Shown piece by piece: positions 5,942 through 8,824 of a stretch of DNA of 8,824 nt (its first letter is position 1; each line of letters opens with the position of its first letter). Location of the stretch: the NCBI GenBank assembly GCA_016931365.1, contig JAFGEY010000537.1, positions 1-8,824 of the forward strand, written 5' to 3'. The notes below the pieces were generated by a model. That model was given only the letters and a program-made list of their open reading frames with translations. It made no database searches and was not told where the DNA came from. Made by a program: the position numbers and the translations under genes. Source of the stretch: Anaerolineae bacterium (lineage in GTDB: Bacteria > Chloroflexota > Anaerolineae > JAFGEY01).

Positions 5942-6628
5942 TCAGCGATCGGCGGTCGCCGCTTCAAAGCGCAAATAATGTGTCGTTGCCTTGTCCAGGT
6001 CTGCATAGTAACCGCGATATTCGGGTGGAAGCAGCGCCGCGATCTGGTACATCATCTCGTCGACTATCTGCTGGCGCGCTTCGCGGCTGACCTTGCCCGG
6101 TGCGTTGAGATAAAAGGCCGGCCCGGTGGCAATGTAGAAATCGGTGCGGCGCAGGCGGCGCAGGTTGGCGGACAGTTTTTCGCCGCCCCAGTGGGCCAGG
6201 GGCAGAATCAGCGCGCCGCTGCGCATAGCGAGAGGCACCACGCCGGGATGAGCGCGCTGGAGCCGTCCATCGTAACTGCGCGTGCCTTCCGGGGCCAGGG
6301 CCAGGATGAAGCCGCGTTCCAGGGCGTCGAGGGCTAGATGCATCGCGTTGAGGTCGGCTTCGCCGCGATGGACGGGGATGGCTTTCCACATCGTGAACAA
6401 AAACCGCGACCATCCTTTTTCCCACAGCTCGGCTTTTGAAAAGGCAGTCATCGGGCGCGGCAGGAGGTGCGTGTAGAGCAAGGGGGTCTCGAGAAAGTTG
6501 ATGTGGTTGGCGATCACGATCAGCGGCCCTTGCCTCGACACCTGCTTGAGCGCCTCGTCGTGCACGCGGCAGCAGATGCGAACCAGAGTCTTGATCGTAG
6601 TGTTGATAGTCCATTGAATGATCGGCAT
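5942..6628 (-). CDS. PlsC-like 1-acylglycerol-3-phosphate acyltransferase family protein
   Basis: A 228-residue acyltransferase of the PlsC/LPLAT family, expected at the inner face of the membrane in phospholipid or related lipid synthesis. Motif I reads NHINFLE (41-47), that is H-x4-E with glutamate in place of the classical aspartate. Motif II is IPVHRG (84-89), motif III is PEGTRS (113-118), and motif IV is VPLAMRSGALILPLA (131-145). An amphipathic N-terminus precedes the domain. The ATG at 6628 is chosen over an in-frame ATG at 6661 because AGGAGG lies four to five bases before it and the upstream ATG has no SD; the upstream region is also unlike the family. Head of the minus-strand run, it has an extended -10 promoter about 75 bases upstream and is divergent from the GH20 gene. 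Confidence 0.88.
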   Translation of the reverse strand: MPIIQWTINTTIKTLVRICCRVHDEALKQVSRQGPLIVIANHINFLETPLLYTHLLPRPMTAFSKAELWEKGWSRFLFTMWKAIPVHRGEADLNAMHLALDALERGFILALAPEGTRSYDGRLQRAHPGVVPLAMRSGALILPLAHWGGEKLSANLRRLRRTDFYIATGPAFYLNAPGKVSREARQQIVDEMMYQIAALLPPEYRGYYADLDKATTHYLRFEAATADR

Positions 6629-6702
6629 CGTCCCTCCTGAAAAAGGGGTATTGGGCATCATTTACAGCCAAAACAAGCATTGCCCTGCTGCCAAATGCCC
6701 CC

Positions 6703-6711
6703 ATTATATCA
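6703..6711 (-). promoter_or_regulatory. Extended -10 promoter for the minus-strand gene run
   Basis: On the minus strand, 6711-6703 reads TGATATAAT, a perfect extended -10 (TGn followed by TATAAT). No good -35 is seen at 16-18 bases, which is acceptable for extended -10 promoters. Predicted start is near 6696, giving a leader of about 68 bases before the PlsC ATG at 6628. This could drive all six minus-strand genes. Confidence 0.6.
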
Positions 6712-6717
6712 CATTGT

Positions 6718-6746
6718 TTGCCCCAAGTGTAGCTTTGGGGTACAAT
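6718..6746 (+). promoter_or_regulatory. Promoter for the GH20 hexosaminidase gene
   Basis: TTGCCC (6718-6723) and TACAAT (6741-6746) are separated by exactly 17 bases. The dyad CCCCAA/TTGGGG (6721-6726 and 6735-6740) fills the spacer and partly overlaps the -35, so it is a good operator candidate. Predicted start is near 6753. The divergent minus-strand -10 lies only about 10 bases away, so one bound protein could affect both directions. Confidence 0.6.
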
Positions 6747-6752
6747 GATAGC

Positions 6753-6803
6753 ATGCTAAATAAACAATGGTATGCGGTTCAAGATTCTCCAAAGAAGGAG
6801 TAG
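6753..6803 (+). CDS. Possible 16-residue leader peptide ahead of GH20
   Basis: An ATG at 6753 opens a 16-codon frame, MLNKQWYAVQDSPKKE, ending with TAG at 6801-6803, five bases before the GH20 ATG. The ATG coincides with the predicted transcription start, so it could only be translated as a leaderless message. Its last codons (AAG AAG GAG) are also the SD of the next gene, which would couple the two. A frame this short arises easily by chance; confidence is low. Confidence 0.2.
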   Translation: MLNKQWYAVQDSPKKE

Positions 6804-6808
6804 GACAA

Positions 6809-8695
6809 ATGAAATTGTGGTACGACCCCCATTCGATTCCCCAAGACCTGGCAGTGGCCCTGGCGACTCTGCGCGAGGACTATGCACTGTTTGGCAAAAA
6901 GACCGATGATGCGGTCCCGCTCAAATTCTCAGCCACAGACAAGGCAGGGCAGGTCAAGGTCAAAATTTCCGAAAAGCAGGCCAAAATTACATACCATACT
7001 GTCACGCAGGCCTGTCGCGGCATCGGCCTGCTGCTGGGCCTCGACGTAGCGCCTCAAGATGCGGGCAGCGATGACAAGTGGAGCGAGCAGTGCCCTTTTG
7101 AGACGATGGGCCTGATGCTCGACTGCTCGCGTAACGCAGTGATGACCGTCGCCGAGGTAAAAAAGTGGCTGCGGCGGATGGCGCTCAGCGGTTACAACAT
7201 GCTGATGCTGTACACCGAAGACACCTATCAACTGCCCGGCGAGCCGATGTTCGGTTATGCGCGCGGTGCGTACACGCTGCAAGAGATCAAGGATATCGAC
7301 GAATACGCGGCCCGTTTGGGCATTGAGGTGATCCCTTGTATTCAAACCCTCGGTCACCTGGAGCAAATCCTCAAATGGGGACATGCCTACTGGCCGGTGC
7401 GCGACACGAACAGCGTGGTGCTGGTCGATGCCGAACCGACCTATGAACTGATCGCCAAAATGCTCAAGTTCTGGTCGGAGGCGGTGCGCAGCCGGCGCGT
7501 CCACATCGGTATGGACGAGACGCACGATCTGGGTCGCGGGCGCTATATGGACATGTTTGGCTACAAGCGCGGCTTTGACATTTTCAACGCGCACCTGGCC
7601 AGGGTGGTCGATCTGTGCAAGACCGAGGGCCTGGAGCCGATGATCTGGTCGGATATGTATTTCCGCATGGGCAGCAAAACCGGCGGCTATTATGACGTGG
7701 AGAGCCAGGTGCCCGCCGACGTTGCCGCGGCGATCCCGCCGGAGGCGCAACTCGTTTACTGGGATTATTATCATACCGACGAGGCGTTTTACCGTGAGTG
7801 GATCAAGCGTCACCGCGAAATGGGCTTTGAGCCGATCATGGGCTCTGGCGTGTGGTCGTGGGGACGGTTCGTCTACTCGCACGTCTATACTGCGCAGACC
7901 GCGCAGCCCTGCGTGCGCGCGTGCCTGAAAGAAGGGTTGAAAGAGATTTTCTTTACTATGTGGAAGGATGACGGCGCTGCGGTCGATTTCAACTCGACCT
8001 GGCCCGGCATTCTCTATGCCGCCGATCTGGCCTACAACGGCGGCGAGCTTTCGGAGCGCTGGCGCATGCGGTTTGAGGGCGTGTGCAAGGCCGACCTGGA
8101 GGCCAACCTGACGATCGCCAAAATGGACGCCGCCGAGCACTATGGCGACGAGGTCAACACGCGCATGTTGCTGTGGGACGATCCACTGTTGGGGTTATAC
8201 CGGCGCTCGCTGCTGGCACGCGACTCTTGGAAGGACTTTGACCTGGCGGCGTATTACGCCGGCCTGGCGCAAGAACTGAACGCGCTGGGCGTCAAAGATG
8301 GCGCGGGCAACCTCGAGTTTGCTGCGCAGTTGGCCGAAACGTTGTCGCTCAAGACCCGCGTCTACGATCAACTCACCCAGGCCTACACCGCGGGCGACAA
8401 GAAGACCCTCGCCGATCTGAGTGACAGGATGATTCCGGCGCTGATCGCGGCCGTGAAAACGCTGTGGGAATTGCATCGCAAGGTATGGATGGCCCAAAAC
8501 AAGGCCTTTGGTTTCGAGGTACAGTGTGTGCGCTATGGCGGCCTGCTGCTGCGGCTGGAAGAAGTGGCGATGCGCGTGCGGCAATACCTCACCGGCGAGA
8601 TTGCGCAGATTGAGGAGCTGGAAATAGCGATTGCGCCGCTGCCGCAACATTTCGGGCGTTATCGCTCGGTGGCAACGGCTTCGTCGATTCTCTGA
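6809..8695 (+). CDS. GH20 exo-beta-N-acetylhexosaminidase, GH20C type, cytoplasmic
   Basis: A 628-residue glycoside hydrolase family 20 enzyme, expected to remove terminal beta-linked GlcNAc or GalNAc by substrate-assisted catalysis. An N-terminal non-catalytic domain (about 1-95) precedes the barrel, which begins at MGLMLDCSRNAV (100-111). The catalytic Asp-Glu pair is D236-E237 in HIGMDETHDLGRG (232-244). Aromatic substrate-pocket blocks include IWSDMYFRM (279-287), YWDYYHTDE (317-325), SGVWSWGRF (346-354) and FFTMWKDDGA (381-390). The C-terminal helical domain (about 440-628) contains KAFGFEVQCVRYGGLLLRL split around 565-583, typical of the GH20C C-terminal domain. Length matches the roughly 627-residue streptococcal GH20C as I recall it. 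There is no signal peptide, so it should act on imported oligosaccharides. The ATG at 6809 is chosen because AAGGAG lies 8 bases upstream; an in-frame ATG at 6767 has no family-like sequence. Confidence 0.93.
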   Translation: MKLWYDPHSIPQDLAVALATLREDYALFGKKTDDAVPLKFSATDKAGQVKVKISEKQAKITYHTVTQACRGIGLLLGLDVAPQDAGSDDKWSEQCPFETMGLMLDCSRNAVMTVAEVKKWLRRMALSGYNMLMLYTEDTYQLPGEPMFGYARGAYTLQEIKDIDEYAARLGIEVIPCIQTLGHLEQILKWGHAYWPVRDTNSVVLVDAEPTYELIAKMLKFWSEAVRSRRVHIGMDETHDLGRGRYMDMFGYKRGFDIFNAHLARVVDLCKTEGLEPMIWSDMYFRMGSKTGGYYDVESQVPADVAAAIPPEAQLVYWDYYHTDEAFYREWIKRHREMGFEPIMGSGVWSWGRFVYSHVYTAQTAQPCVRACLKEGLKEIFFTMWKDDGAAVDFNSTWPGILYAADLAYNGGELSERWRMRFEGVCKADLEANLTIAKMDAAEHYGDEVNTRMLLWDDPLLGLYRRSLLARDSWKDFDLAAYYAGLAQELNALGVKDGAGNLEFAAQLAETLSLKTRVYDQLTQAYTAGDKKTLADLSDRMIPALIAAVKTLWELHRKVWMAQNKAFGFEVQCVRYGGLLLRLEEVAMRVRQYLTGEIAQIEELEIAIAPLPQHFGRYRSVATASSIL

Positions 8696-8700
8696 TCTTG

Positions 8701-8720
8701 TTGGCGTGTCTGCCAATTTT
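8701..8720 (+). terminator. Short rho-independent terminator after GH20
   Basis: TTGGC (8701-8705) and GCCAA (8712-8716) form a perfect 5-bp stem with a 6-base loop, followed at once by TTTT (8717-8720). It begins five bases after the GH20 stop, which fits a single-gene transcript. The stem is short, so strength may be moderate. Confidence 0.6.
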
Positions 8721-8729
8721 CAATCAGCT

Positions 8730-8820
8730 ATCTTGAGATCTTGAGTTTAGAGTTGAGAGCAGGCGCGTGAAAGCATGCGCTTGAGTCCAAGCGTTCCTTA
8801 ACAATGAGAAAGTGAGTCCA
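8730..8820 (+). repeat. Cluster of short TTGAG direct repeats
   Basis: ATCTTGAG is repeated in tandem (8730-8737 and 8738-8745). TTGAG recurs at 8753-8757 and 8781-8785. TGAGTCCA occurs at 8782-8789 and again at 8813-8820. The spacing is irregular. The cluster lies in non-coding sequence after the GH20 terminator and presumably upstream of a gene outside the window. Confidence 0.4.
8760..8793 (+). promoter_or_regulatory. Two overlapping, mutually exclusive hairpins
   Basis: Hairpin A pairs 8760-8769 with 8774-8783: 10 base pairs including G-U wobbles, with loop AAAG. Hairpin B pairs CGCTTG (8778-8783) with CAAGCG (8788-8793): 6 perfect base pairs with loop AGTC. They share 8778-8783, so only one can form at a time. 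This is the geometry of an RNA switch or attenuator, but there is no clear U-tract and the next gene is not visible. Hairpin A could equally be a second terminator. Confidence 0.35.
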
Positions 8821-8824
8821 GAGA

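Noticed and set aside
6929..8140. Long open frame of about 403 codons on the minus strand, antisense to the hexosaminidase gene.
   Set aside because: It is the reverse reading of a clear GH20 gene with full catalytic motifs. The predicted protein is rich in His, Arg and Ala with no recognisable domain, as is typical of antisense frames in GC-rich DNA.
1..8824. CRISPR arrays, tRNA or rRNA genes, insertion sequences, toxin-antitoxin or defence genes.
   Set aside because: No regular spacer-repeat pattern, no tRNA cloverleaf or rRNA segment, no transposase or terminal inverted repeats, and every sizeable gene has a metabolic, transport or membrane assignment.

Overview
The window is GC-rich and densely coded, with short intergenic gaps, strong Shine-Dalgarno sites and ordinary bacterial promoter hexamers. 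The protein style suggests an environmental bacterium, possibly Chloroflexota (Anaerolineae-like). The points behind this are a small four-helix membrane protein, a PfkB kinase with an S-G-A-P-A-I nucleoside/sugar loop, and a cytoplasmic GH20C-type hexosaminidase. The taxonomic guess is inference from memory of similar proteins; no rRNA or marker gene is present.

Layout. Positions 1-57 hold the last 18 codons of an AzlC-like permease subunit, overlapping a complete azlD-like gene (36-365, +). A zinc-dependent alcohol/polyol dehydrogenase follows (392-1408, +) behind a perfect SD. It converges on a small four-helix membrane protein (1424-1849, -) which has its own upstream promoter, and a bulged hairpin lies at the convergence point. 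From 2059 to 6628 six minus-strand genes sit head to tail with gaps of 59 nt or less. In transcription order they are a PlsC-like acyltransferase, a Gfo/Idh/MocA oxidoreductase, an aldo/keto reductase, a PfkB sugar kinase, a GNAT acetyltransferase and an LsrG-like ABM-fold protein. Divergent from this cluster is a 628-aa GH20 exo-beta-N-acetylhexosaminidase (6809-8695, +), followed by a short intrinsic terminator. The last 100 bases hold repeats and two competing hairpins, probably the leader of a gene outside the window.

How the genes may work together. Two sugar-type NAD(P)H oxidoreductases, a PfkB kinase and a hexosaminidase around a shared divergent promoter region suggest intracellular breakdown of an amino-sugar-containing glycan or an uncommon sugar. 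The hexosaminidase would release a monosaccharide inside the cell, the dehydrogenase and reductase would interconvert hydroxyl/keto forms, and the kinase would trap the product. The exact substrate cannot be read from the sequence. PlsC, GNAT and the LsrG-like protein may be co-transcribed for other reasons. No transporter for the sugar, no regulator gene and no mobile element is visible. I found no clear new defence or mobile system. The most distinctive signals are regulatory: a dyad inside the GH20 promoter spacer, a possible leaderless mini-ORF ahead of GH20, and the mutually exclusive hairpins at the right edge.
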